A program made the translations under genes and the position numbers. Positions 21,448 through 29,685 of a stretch of DNA of 33,415 bases are shown here, one piece after another. The stretch is from UBA9988 sp964574105. Lineage in GTDB: Bacteria > Patescibacteriota > Minisyncoccia > Phycocordibacterales > UBA9988. The stretch covers positions 1 to 33,415 of the forward strand of contig CAZNKH010000004.1 in NCBI GenBank assembly GCA_964574105.1. Reading direction: 5' to 3'. Every line of letters starts with the position of its first letter. Positions within the stretch are counted from its first letter, which is position 1. The notes under the pieces are model-generated. The model was not told where the DNA came from and did no database searches. It saw nothing but the letters and a program-made list of their open reading frames with translations.

Positions 21448-22651
21448 CGGTCAGCGAGTACATTGGGCCAAGCATTGCGATAGCAAAAAATCCAACAGCA
21501 ATGCCAATCAGCACCATAAGTGCTGGCTCAATGATGGTTGAAAGATTTTTTGTCACCTGATCAACCTCTTTCTCATAGAACTGTGCGCCTTTAAGAAGCA
21601 TCCCGGGTAAATCGCCAGTCTCTTCTCCCACCGCAGCAAGCTCCGTTACGAGTATTGGATAGATATGTTCGTAAGAATGAAAGGTTTGTGAAAGCGGGAT
21701 GCCTTTCTGCACATTCTCGCGTGCATGAATAAGTGCCTGCTTATACGCATGGTTTTGCAGAACATCTTCGGTAATCTGAAGCGACTCAGTCATTGATACG
21801 CCCGAAGAGATAAGTGAAGAGATGGTCCGCATAGTTACAGCGGCATTTACATTGCGTACTACTGGTGAGATAAGTGGGAGACGGAGCACGAGCCGCTCAA
21901 ACAGTCGTTTAACACCGGGGAGCTTGATCCCTCTCCATCCAACGACAATCAAGAGTGTAGGCAGGAGAATACTCATAATCTTATGCTCACCTACAAAATC
22001 ACTGAACCAAATAACCATCTGCGTGGTAAGCGGAAGATCTACTCCAAGATCCTTAAAAGTAGCAGTGAGCGTTGGCACCACATACATCATCATTAAGATG
22101 CCAATTAAAATAATGACACAAATAATGACAGCGGGGTACATCATTGCCCCTTTTATCTTGCGTCGTAGCTCATAATTTTTATTAAGTTGATCAGAGATGA
22201 TAGCGAGTGATTCAGGAAGTTTTCCTGACTCTTCACCCGCTGCAACCATGGCAATAAAGATTGGAGAAAAGATATCTTTCCGTGCAGAGAGTGCTTCATG
22301 AAGACTACCGCCGCTCTTTATCCGCTCGGCAAGCGTATGTACTACATCTTTATATCGCTTACTCCCTCCTTGCCGTTCAATAACTTCAAGCGCACGAGAG
22401 AGGGAGAGACCGGCAGTAATCATAGAGCCAAGATTATCAGCAAAGAGTACTTTTTCACGAAGAGAGAGATCCTTTACAAATAAGCCAAGAATACTATCTG
22501 CGAGATTCTTTTTTGGTGTAATAGCCTTAGCAAGAATTGGCGTGAGTCCTTCTGCACGGAGTTCACGAGAGAGCGCAAGCTGATCAGAGGCGTCGCGCTC
22601 ACCACTTATCTCTTCGCCGGTCTCTTTTCGTGCTCGGAAAAAATATTTCAT
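21434..22651 (-). CDS. pilC: Type IV pilus inner-membrane platform protein PilC/GspF
   Basis: This polytopic protein is the platform on which the PilB ATPase acts to assemble the pilus. The 405-residue product has an N-terminal cytoplasmic segment and two GspF repeats (about residues 70-195 and 270-395). Family motifs are FADNLGSMITAGLSLSRALE in the first repeat and VTELAAVGEETGDLPGML in the second, plus three hydrophobic helices. The ATG at 22651 (MKYFFRARKETGEE) is preferred over an upstream in-frame start that overlaps pilB. It begins 7 nt after the pilB stop, without a Shine-Dalgarno sequence. Confidence 0.95.
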   Translation of the reverse strand: MKYFFRARKETGEEISGERDASDQLALSRELRAEGLTPILAKAITPKKNLADSILGLFVKDLSLREKVLFADNLGSMITAGLSLSRALEVIERQGGSKRYKDVVHTLAERIKSGGSLHEALSARKDIFSPIFIAMVAAGEESGKLPESLAIISDQLNKNYELRRKIKGAMMYPAVIICVIILIGILMMMYVVPTLTATFKDLGVDLPLTTQMVIWFSDFVGEHKIMSILLPTLLIVVGWRGIKLPGVKRLFERLVLRLPLISPVVRNVNAAVTMRTISSLISSGVSMTESLQITEDVLQNHAYKQALIHARENVQKGIPLSQTFHSYEHIYPILVTELAAVGEETGDLPGMLLKGAQFYEKEVDQVTKNLSTIIEPALMVLIGIAVGFFAIAMLGPMYSLTDAIK

Positions 22652-22658
22652 ATCACTA

Positions 22659-24413
22659 TTATTCCGCGGCAACACGCAGGACCTCCTCAATCGTAGTAAT
22701 GCCTTGCGCGGCCTTATAAATACCATCTTCTAGCATTGAGAACATCCCTTCCTTTCTCCCTTCCTCTTCTATTTCTGCGGCTGTCGCTCCCTTCATCACA
22801 AGCTCTTTCACCGACGGAGATAGGGTCATAATTTCATGAATACCAACGCGCCCAGAAAAACCATCCGGACAGTCGGTGCTCCCTTGCGGTTTAAAGAAGG
22901 GGACATCGGTGATCTTTGTTCCCGGGGCAATTAGCTTTTCTTGTTCTAGTACAGAAAGCACTTTTGGCAGATCTACTTCTCCTGCAAGTGTTTGTGCCTC
23001 TGCGGGTGTAAGGCGGTACTCAATCTTCCCATTCTTACAGAGCTTGCGCACAAGTCGCTGTGCCACGATTACATTAATAGTTGAGACTAGGAGAAAAGGT
23101 TCCGCTCCCATATCCAGCATACGGGGGATGGTGGCTCCAGCAGAATTAGTGTGGAGTGTAGAGAGTACTAAGTGCCCCGTGAGTGCAGCATTAATAGCAA
23201 GATTAGCGGTCTCTTTATCACGAATCTCCCCCACCATAATAATATCTGGGTCTTGGCGCATAAGAGAACGGAGTCCAGCCGCAAATGTCATTCCAATATC
23301 TGGTTTGACCTGCGTCTGGTTAATACGCGGCATCTGATACTCCACTGGGTCCTCTACGGTAGAGATATTTACATCCGGCTTGTTGAGAATATCTAAAATA
23401 GTGTAAAGAGTCGTTGACTTTCCGCTTCCTGTTGGGCCAGTAACAAGAATCATCCCCGTCGTCTTGCGTGTTGCATCATGAATGCGCTCCAATCCCGCGC
23501 CGTGAAAACCGAGTCCTTCTAAGGTGTAACCCTTTACCGCATCAGGGAGAAGACGCATTACCACCTTCTCTCCGTAGTAGGTAGGGAGCACTGAGACACG
23601 AAAAGAGATTTTTTGCCCTTCTGATTCAATTTTAAAACGGCCATCTTGAGGGAGACGCTTTTCATCCAGACGCAGATTTGAGAGAACTTTTACTCGAGCG
23701 ATTATCCCCGGCCCAACCGCTTTAGGGAGCATCATGGCATCATGAAGAATACCGTCAATACGATATCGGATAACCACCTCATTCTCATACTGTTCTATGT
23801 GAATATCAGAGGCCTTCTGCACTACTGCGTGAGAGAGAAGTGTATCAATGATACGGACTACCGGAAGATCCTCTGCCATCTTCTTTAATTCAGCTTCCCC
23901 CTCCTCTGGTGTTGCACCCTCCGCGAGCGTTTTGACCGTCTTCGCCTCTTTTTGGATTATATCGCCAAACTCCGCTTTGAGACTCTTTTGGTACTGAACC
24001 AAGGCGGAACGCATACTTTCGGTATCGGTTAGCCGTGGGAGTATACGAAGGCCAACACTCTTTTTAATGAACTCAATAGCCTTAAGATCTTCTGGATCAA
24101 GCATTGCCACCTCAAGCGCTGTATCAGAGCGCTTGTAAGCAATGATATTGTGCTTACGAGCAACTGGCTCAGGGATTATTGAGAGTACCGAGAGATCTAT
24201 TTTTTGCCCCTGAAGAGAAACGAAGGGTATGCCGAGTACATAGGCTTGTGCTTTACGCCACTCATCTTCAGAAATCTTTCCTTGTGAAATAAGTACATCT
24301 CCCAAAGAGAGCGAACGAGCACTTGCATCTTGTGTTGCAAGTTCAAGGTCTGACTTACTGACCAAGCCAGAGTCAACTAAAAATGCTTGTAACCGTACGA
24401 GGTCTGTGTGCAC
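22659..24413 (-). CDS. pilB: Type IV pilus assembly ATPase PilB/GspE
   Basis: PilB hydrolyses ATP to power pilus extension. The 584-residue product has the N-terminal GspEII (MshEN-like) region (about 5-160), then the ATPase with Walker A GPTGSGKST (about 325-333), the Asp box EDPVEYQ, Walker B IIMVGEIRD and the His box TGHLVLSTLHTN. The usual four-cysteine zinc motif is degenerate: LCKNGK and TDCPDG keep one cysteine each. The start codon is GTG, exactly 6 nt after an extended -10 (TGA-TATACT), so the operon mRNA is probably leaderless. No pilT retraction ATPase gene is seen in the window. Confidence 0.96.
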   Translation of the reverse strand: MHTDLVRLQAFLVDSGLVSKSDLELATQDASARSLSLGDVLISQGKISEDEWRKAQAYVLGIPFVSLQGQKIDLSVLSIIPEPVARKHNIIAYKRSDTALEVAMLDPEDLKAIEFIKKSVGLRILPRLTDTESMRSALVQYQKSLKAEFGDIIQKEAKTVKTLAEGATPEEGEAELKKMAEDLPVVRIIDTLLSHAVVQKASDIHIEQYENEVVIRYRIDGILHDAMMLPKAVGPGIIARVKVLSNLRLDEKRLPQDGRFKIESEGQKISFRVSVLPTYYGEKVVMRLLPDAVKGYTLEGLGFHGAGLERIHDATRKTTGMILVTGPTGSGKSTTLYTILDILNKPDVNISTVEDPVEYQMPRINQTQVKPDIGMTFAAGLRSLMRQDPDIIMVGEIRDKETANLAINAALTGHLVLSTLHTNSAGATIPRMLDMGAEPFLLVSTINVIVAQRLVRKLCKNGKIEYRLTPAEAQTLAGEVDLPKVLSVLEQEKLIAPGTKITDVPFFKPQGSTDCPDGFSGRVGIHEIMTLSPSVKELVMKGATAAEIEEEGRKEGMFSMLEDGIYKAAQGITTIEEVLRVAAE

Positions 24414-24419
24414 ACCTTT

Positions 24420-24428
24420 AGTATATCA
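24420..24428 (-). promoter_or_regulatory. pilB operon extended -10 box, leaderless GTG start
   Basis: TGA-TATACT on the minus strand ends 6 nt before the GTG start of pilB. No convincing -35 was found, consistent with an extended -10 promoter driving the whole pilus operon. Confidence 0.6.
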
Positions 24429-24595
24429 AGTTGTGCCGCCCTCTCCGATAAAAAATGGTTGATAAGTGCCTCCTCATTGACTCCGTGCAGATGCGACACA
24501 AAAAGCGTCCAATGGAGTCCGTGGCACAAGATTATTTCATTACGGTAGGCACATACAATGTCTAAAGGGATAATAATAATTTTTGTATCAATAAC
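24429..24595. other. Intergenic stretch without a recognisable gene
   Basis: This spacer between the secreted-protein terminator and the pilB promoter is AT-rich at its right end and holds only very short frames. Nothing in it was recognised. Confidence 0.6.
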
Positions 24596-24634
24596 AAAAA
24601 GGTCTGGTTATACTCTCCTGAGCATTCCAGACCT
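24596..24634 (-). terminator. Intrinsic terminator of the secreted-protein gene
   Basis: On the minus strand AGGTCTGG and CCAGACCT form a perfect 8-bp stem with a 19-nt loop, followed by TTTTTGTT. It lies about 36 nt after the stop of the gene at 24671-26203. Confidence 0.8.
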
Positions 24635-24670
24635 CTCTGTAAATCTAACCGAGACTGTTGATGAGGAGCC

Positions 24671-26203
24671 CTATCTATGGCAAGTCACATCTAAGCTACC
24701 AAAGGAGGTACCTTCAGTAGTGGTTCCAGTCCACCCAAATGAACGATTTATGGAGTATTTGACTTGGTTACAAGAGTACTTCGCTAATCCAAGTGATTTT
24801 TCAATAGGACTCAGTAGCCCGTCCACCATCGATCCAGAATATATATAGATTGGTAATTCTGACAAACCAGAGGGAGTATATGTGACCGTCTTAGATATCT
24901 CACGACTACCTTGATCAATAGTAATAGTTCCTGATCCACTTGGTACAACGGATCCATTCCCTGCTAAAGCTTTCACGAACGCATCACTGCACACTTGCCC
25001 TATCTTAGGTCCGCCTTGACGACCAAATACAAAATTCATTCCGGTCACTTTGCCGTTGAAATCTGCGTTACAGGACATATGATGACCTCCATACCCGCGA
25101 TTATAGACTCTAACAGGGAGATTAACTGTGACCGGTTTAGTATCATACATCTTATTAGGACCATAGATGTATGCGATGATAGTACCATTGCCTTTTATTC
25201 TCGCACTATTTGGTGCTATTGTACTCCTGATCTTAAATGCGCCAAGATTTTGAGTCTTATTTACTTCTGTGTTTGGACTAAGAGGAATTATGAAGGTTGG
25301 AGAATTTATTCTTTTATCAAGACCAGTTAAGTCAGTATTATTCCATGCATAGTTATAGATGACAGGCCAGTCACCGTTCTTATAGCCCTGGATCTGAACT
25401 TCATTAATCCCCGCGGATAATGATCCATTTAAGTCAGGATAAAGGGATAGAGAGACCACGATCGCTCGTACCATCTTCTTTGGAGAAACGGCTGGAGATG
25501 GCCTCACATATACATCTTTGAAAACTCCATCAAGTTCTGGTATTTCAAAGGTTGAGCCCAGAGGATCAAAATCAAACTCATTGTCGGTATATATTGACGG
25601 TTCACTACAAACTGGGTATCCATTACTAAAACCACTTATGTATTGCCCAGTAGGACAAGTTCCGCCTAATAGATCGTCGACATCCCCTTTATCAGTAAGG
25701 CTTATCCATTCAGTACTATCATATCCTTCAAAGTCCTGCCCCGTCCAGCGGATGGTACCTGCATTTCTGCCCGTAGTATTACCAATCTTGATCGCGCCTT
25801 CAACATCAAGTGTCTCAACAGGGATTTTTGGAGCTGATCCGCCTCCAATACCCACCTTCCCATCCTTTCCGGTAATCAGCGAGAGCCATGTTCCGCCGTC
25901 ATTTGATCCCCAGATGTTGAAGTACCCCTGCCCTGCGATCCCATAAGGATTAATGCCTAACACCTGTTGGTTAGTAGTCTTATTTTTGACCGACAGAGAA
26001 TTATAACCAGCTGGGACAGAGGTAATAATGCCTCCAATGGTAAGACCTCCGATCTTTTCTTGTGCTATTGTACCCACATTTACTGGAGCGGGAACATTAC
26101 CACTTGGAGGAAATGCCGTTGGAGCCACCCACTGTGCGGAGGCGGTGTATGGTACAAGGGTGACTGCACAGAGCGACAAGGTGAGGAGAATAATTTTCTT
26201 CAT
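24671..26203 (-). CDS. Secreted protein with tail-fibre-like repeats, function unknown
   Basis: The 510-residue product has a clear signal peptide (MKKIILLTLSLCAVTLVPYTASA) and then a Pro-rich segment (APTAFPPSGNVPAPVNVG). A modular region follows with DGKVGIGGGSAPKIP and AGTIRWTGQDFEGYDSTEW (about 125-170), patterns found in fibre or tail proteins and in many CPR surface proteins. The C-terminal half is unrecognised, beta-rich and contains paired cysteines (CPTGQY, SCNAD, VCSDA, SCNQV, VTCHR). Its base composition looks more AT-rich than that of its neighbours. It is monocistronic, with an extended -10 promoter upstream and its own terminator. Proximity to the pilus operon suggests a surface role, but no function can be assigned. 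Confidence 0.8.
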   Translation of the reverse strand: MKKIILLTLSLCAVTLVPYTASAQWVAPTAFPPSGNVPAPVNVGTIAQEKIGGLTIGGIITSVPAGYNSLSVKNKTTNQQVLGINPYGIAGQGYFNIWGSNDGGTWLSLITGKDGKVGIGGGSAPKIPVETLDVEGAIKIGNTTGRNAGTIRWTGQDFEGYDSTEWISLTDKGDVDDLLGGTCPTGQYISGFSNGYPVCSEPSIYTDNEFDFDPLGSTFEIPELDGVFKDVYVRPSPAVSPKKMVRAIVVSLSLYPDLNGSLSAGINEVQIQGYKNGDWPVIYNYAWNNTDLTGLDKRINSPTFIIPLSPNTEVNKTQNLGAFKIRSTIAPNSARIKGNGTIIAYIYGPNKMYDTKPVTVNLPVRVYNRGYGGHHMSCNADFNGKVTGMNFVFGRQGGPKIGQVCSDAFVKALAGNGSVVPSGSGTITIDQGSREISKTVTYTPSGLSELPIYIYSGSMVDGLLSPIEKSLGLAKYSCNQVKYSINRSFGWTGTTTEGTSFGSLDVTCHR

Positions 26204-26259
26204 TGTAAGATAATAAATGAACGAGTAATAATAAAATGAGACCTTTTTTTATATTGTAG

Positions 26260-26268
26260 AGTATATCA
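26260..26268 (-). promoter_or_regulatory. Predicted promoter of the secreted-protein gene
   Basis: TGA-TATACT on the minus strand lies 56 nt before the ATG at 26203, giving an approximately 50-nt AT-rich leader. It is divergent from the nusA promoter about 60 bp away. Confidence 0.5.
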
Positions 26269-26323
26269 ACTCTCTCACCATCATCCCAACACTTCCTGTT
26301 GATAACTTCAACATCTACTCTCA

Positions 26324-26351
26324 TTGACAAATAAGTGGGCGTGCGTATACT
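26324..26351 (+). promoter_or_regulatory. nusA promoter
   Basis: A perfect -35 TTGACA (26324-26329) and a near-perfect -10 TATACT (26346-26351) are 16 nt apart. This is the strongest canonical promoter in the window; the RNA start should be near 26358, leaving a leader of about 68 nt. Confidence 0.8.
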
Positions 26352-26374
26352 AGACCTACTCTGAACGATTGTAG

Positions 26375-26409
26375 CGTCCGTATCCGAAAAGGAACGGGCG
26401 GTTTTTATT
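26375..26409 (+). terminator. Terminator-like hairpin in the nusA leader
   Basis: CGTCCGT (26375-26381) pairs with ACGGGCG (26394-26400), followed inward by a 3-bp extension and a GAAAA loop. Directly after comes GTTTTTATT. It lies between the nusA promoter and the nusA start, with no gene upstream on this strand, so it looks like an attenuator rather than an ordinary terminator. Confidence 0.75.
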
Positions 26410-26425
26410 CAATAATAAAGCCATT

Positions 26426-27598
26426 ATGATGGATTTAAAGGCATTGACATCGGCTCTCGGGGAGCTTGAGGAGGAGCGTGGCATCCCTCGTGAAGAGATA
26501 CTCCACGCGATAGAGGACGCGCTCTCTGCCGCGTACAAGAAGGATTATGGAAAGAAGGGGCAAATTGTCCGAGCCACCTTCAATCCCAAGACGGGGGATG
26601 TTGAGTTCTCTCAAGTCAAGATTGTAGTTGACGAGTCTATGCTTCGCCATCCCGATGAGGAGGGAGAAGGAGAAGAGATTGAGCTCCCTGAAGGAGAGAT
26701 TCCCTCAAGTGAGCGTAAGGTGAGCTTCAATGAGGAGCATCACATTATGATTGATGACGCAGTAAAGATTAAGAAAGATGTCACTCCGGGAGAAGAACTC
26801 ATCTTCCCGCTTGAAGGAAAAGGTGACTACGGACGCATTGCGGCGCAGACCGCAAAGCAGGTCATCATTCAGCGTATCCGCCGAGCAGAGAAAACATCTA
26901 TCCTCGGAGAATATGAAGCACGGCAGGGAGAAATTGTGAGTGGAAAGGTCCAGCGTATGGAACGGGGAGCCATCTTTGTGGATCTCGGACGCACGGTGGC
27001 GATACTCCCCCGTGAGGAACAAATCCCCGGTGAGTACTACCGTCAAGGCGAGCATATTAAGGCATATCTCTACGCAGTAGAAGATACGCCGCGAGGTATT
27101 TCTCTCCGTCTCTCTCGTGCGCACCCCCAGTTTGTGGTAAAGCTCTTTGGTGTTGAGGCATCAGAGATTGCGGCGGGCACCGTTGAGATTAAATCGATTG
27201 CGAGAGAGGCGGGGTCACGCACCAAGATTGCCGTCATCTCGCACGATACAAATATTGATGCTGTCGGCTCTTGTGTGGGTCAGCGCGGCGCTCGTGTGAC
27301 TGCAGTGATCAATGAATTAGGTGGCGAGAAGATCGATATCACCGAGTGGTCAGATGATACCAAGACCTTTATTGAGAACGCCCTCTCCCCTGCAAAAGTC
27401 ATCAGTATAGAGCTAAACGAGGCTGAAAAATCGGCAAAAGTTGAGGTTCTTCCCGATCAATTCTCTCTTGCTGTTGGGCGTGGCGGACAAAATGTACGCC
27501 TTGCAGTAAAGCTTACGGGGTGGAAGATTGATATTAGTTCTCCTGGAGCTATGGAGGAAACGAATCAAGAAGAATCAGAATCGTTACCAGAAGAATAA
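26426..27598 (+). CDS. nusA: Transcription termination/antitermination factor NusA (short form)
   Basis: NusA binds RNA polymerase and nascent RNA, and promotes pausing and hairpin-dependent termination. The 390-residue product has the N-terminal polymerase-binding domain, interrupted by an acidic insert (about residues 72-107). Then come the S1 domain (about 166-232), KH1 (GQRG at 285-288) and KH2 (GRGG at 351-354), and an acidic tail. The C-terminal acidic repeats of E. coli NusA are absent, as is common outside proteobacteria. The usual neighbours rimP and infB are missing. Start codons ATG at 26426 and 26429 are both possible. The leader carries a terminator-like hairpin, which would suit autoregulation. 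Confidence 0.96.
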   Translation: MMDLKALTSALGELEEERGIPREEILHAIEDALSAAYKKDYGKKGQIVRATFNPKTGDVEFSQVKIVVDESMLRHPDEEGEGEEIELPEGEIPSSERKVSFNEEHHIMIDDAVKIKKDVTPGEELIFPLEGKGDYGRIAAQTAKQVIIQRIRRAEKTSILGEYEARQGEIVSGKVQRMERGAIFVDLGRTVAILPREEQIPGEYYRQGEHIKAYLYAVEDTPRGISLRLSRAHPQFVVKLFGVEASEIAAGTVEIKSIAREAGSRTKIAVISHDTNIDAVGSCVGQRGARVTAVINELGGEKIDITEWSDDTKTFIENALSPAKVISIELNEAEKSAKVEVLPDQFSLAVGRGGQNVRLAVKLTGWKIDISSPGAMEETNQEESESLPEE

Positions 27599-27623
27599 TT
27601 AGTAATAATCAATAGCCATATAT

Positions 27624-29624
27624 ATGAGTAGCTATCTTTGGTTTAGTATCATTGCAGGTATTGGTGCCATCATCTACGGTCTCGGGCTCGTACGCCTTAT
27701 TATGAAAGAGCCGGCCGGATCGGGGAAGATGAGTGCCATCGCTCAAGCCATCCAAGAAGGAGCAACGGCATATTTAAACAGGCAGTACAAAACTATTGTC
27801 CCTATTGGGATCGTACTCTTTGTAATCCTATGGCTTGCAATCGGATTTCTTACCGCACTTGGATTTCTCATCGGTGGAGCGGCTTCCGCACTTGCCGGTT
27901 ATATTGGGATGAATGTCTCTGTCCGAGCCAATGTCCGCACCGCAGAAGCGGCAAAGAAAGGACTCTCGCAGGCACTCTCACTTGCTTTCCGTGGTGGAAC
28001 GGTAACAGGACTCCTCGTGGTGGGGCTTGCCCTTCTCTCTGTCTCTGGATTTTATGCAGTAAGCGGAGATATAAAGGCACTCGTTGGGCTTGGATTTGGA
28101 GCAAGTCTCATCTCCGTCTTTGCTCGGCTTGGTGGCGGAATCTTTACCAAGGCGGCAGATGTAGGAGCAGATCTTGTGGGTAAAGTTGAAGCAGGTATCC
28201 CCGAAGATGATCCGAGAAATCCGGCAGTGATTGCAGATAATGTGGGTGATAATGTGGGTGACTGCGCTGGTATGGCTGCGGACCTCTTTGAGACATATGC
28301 AGTGACCTCCGTTGCGGCAATCCTCTTGGGGACACTCACCTTTGCGGAAGGGTACACTCCTGCAATAATCTACCCGCTCGCACTCGGCGGTATTGCCATC
28401 ATCGCCTCCATCATCGGGACATGGTTTGCTAAACTTTCACAAGGGAGTGAGAACATTATGTGGGCATTATATAAAGCGCTCATCATTGCTGGCGTTATTG
28501 CGGCAGTCCTCTTCTACCCCCTCACCAACGCACTCCTTGCAGATAACGGGCTCTTCTCAACGACGGCGCTCTTTGGCGCGGCACTTGTTGGACTCATTGT
28601 TACCGCCGCCATTGTTGCCATTACCGAGTACTACACAGGGACCAGGTACAAGCCAGTGCAGTCCATTGCGCGTGCGAGTCTCTCTGGACACGGGACAAAT
28701 ATCATCCAAGGGCTCGCTATCTCAATGAAGGCGACTGCCCTCCCCTTGTTCGTTATTGTTATCGGCATCATCACGGCGTACTCCTTCGCCGGGCTTTACG
28801 GCATCGCGATTGCGGCAATGAGTATGCTATCACTTGCCGGCGTTATTGTTGCCATTGATGCCTTTGGCCCCATTACAGACAACGCGGGTGGTATCGCAGA
28901 AATGGCAGAGCTCCCCAAAGAAGTACGAGATATTACTGACCCCTTGGATGCGGTGGGGAATACTACGAAAGCAGTAACTAAGGGCTACGCTATCGGCTCA
29001 GCTGGACTTGCCGCATTAGTACTCTTTGCCTCCTACACAGAAGAATTTGCAGTACTTGGAAGGGATATCAGTTTCTCACTCGGAGACCCTATGGTAATCG
29101 TCGGTCTCTTTATCGGAGGATTGCTCCCCTACTACTTTGCCGCCCTCTCAATGGAGGCAGTGGGTAAAACAGCAGGAAAGGTGGTTGAAGAAGTACGCCG
29201 TCAATTCAAGGAGATGCCGGGGATTATGAACGGCACGGAAAAGCCCGATTACAAAAAAAGTGTAGATATTGTAACCGCAGCCGCCATTAAAGAGATGCTT
29301 TTCCCCGCGCTCATCCCAGTACTTGCACCAATCATTGTATGGGTACTCCTCGGGCCTGTGGCAGTAGGCGGACTCTTGGTGGGAAGTATTATTACCGGAC
29401 TCTTCGTCGCTATTTCAATGACTTCCGGTGGTGGCGCATGGGATAATGCCAAAAAGTACATCGAGCAAGGTAATTTGGGTGGAAAGGGTTCTGATGCCCA
29501 CAAAGCAGCCGTGACTGGTGACACCGTTGGAGATCCTTACAAAGATACTGCGGGACCTGCTATTAACCCGATGATTAAGATACTCAACATCATCGCACTT
29601 CTCTTGGTAGCTCTATTGGTATAA
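27624..29624 (+). CDS. hppA: Membrane-bound proton-translocating pyrophosphatase
   Basis: This enzyme couples pyrophosphate hydrolysis to ion pumping across the membrane. The 666-residue product is polytopic, with the catalytic motifs DVGADLVGK (179-187) and DNVGDNVGD (205-213) and the C-terminal TVGDPYKDTAGPAINP segment. The GNTTKA motif (445-450) has lysine at the site that separates potassium-independent (K) from potassium-dependent (A) enzymes, predicting a potassium-independent proton pump. It follows nusA by 25 nt without a visible promoter, so the two are probably co-transcribed. In small fermentative cells it would recover energy from biosynthetic pyrophosphate (inference). Confidence 0.97.
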   Translation: MSSYLWFSIIAGIGAIIYGLGLVRLIMKEPAGSGKMSAIAQAIQEGATAYLNRQYKTIVPIGIVLFVILWLAIGFLTALGFLIGGAASALAGYIGMNVSVRANVRTAEAAKKGLSQALSLAFRGGTVTGLLVVGLALLSVSGFYAVSGDIKALVGLGFGASLISVFARLGGGIFTKAADVGADLVGKVEAGIPEDDPRNPAVIADNVGDNVGDCAGMAADLFETYAVTSVAAILLGTLTFAEGYTPAIIYPLALGGIAIIASIIGTWFAKLSQGSENIMWALYKALIIAGVIAAVLFYPLTNALLADNGLFSTTALFGAALVGLIVTAAIVAITEYYTGTRYKPVQSIARASLSGHGTNIIQGLAISMKATALPLFVIVIGIITAYSFAGLYGIAIAAMSMLSLAGVIVAIDAFGPITDNAGGIAEMAELPKEVRDITDPLDAVGNTTKAVTKGYAIGSAGLAALVLFASYTEEFAVLGRDISFSLGDPMVIVGLFIGGLLPYYFAALSMEAVGKTAGKVVEEVRRQFKEMPGIMNGTEKPDYKKSVDIVTAAAIKEMLFPALIPVLAPIIVWVLLGPVAVGGLLVGSIITGLFVAISMTSGGGAWDNAKKYIEQGNLGGKGSDAHKAAVTGDTVGDPYKDTAGPAINPMIKILNIIALLLVALLV

Positions 29625-29646
29625 TCCTTCAATAGATTCAGAATTG

Positions 29647-29655
29647 TGCTATACT
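29647..29655 (+). promoter_or_regulatory. Extended -10 upstream of the coiled-coil protein gene
   Basis: TGC-TATACT lies 30 nt before the ATG at 29686, just after hppA. No clear -35 is present. Confidence 0.5.
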
Positions 29656-29685
29656 CCCAATAATTATTAGATAGTAATATTTCTT

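Noticed and set aside
24558..24848. 96-codon plus-strand frame opposite the secreted-protein gene
   Set aside because: It covers the terminator and antisense coding sequence and looks like no known protein.
25518..25946. 142-codon plus-strand frame inside the secreted-protein gene
   Set aside because: It is rich in Ser/Pro as expected of an antisense frame, and the minus-strand frame has a signal peptide and family-like modules.
26291..26308. GTTGATAAC-type sequence resembling a DnaA box in the nusA upstream region
   Set aside because: It is a single imperfect match with no cluster, and no dnaA, dnaN or gyrase gene is nearby, so there is no support for an origin.
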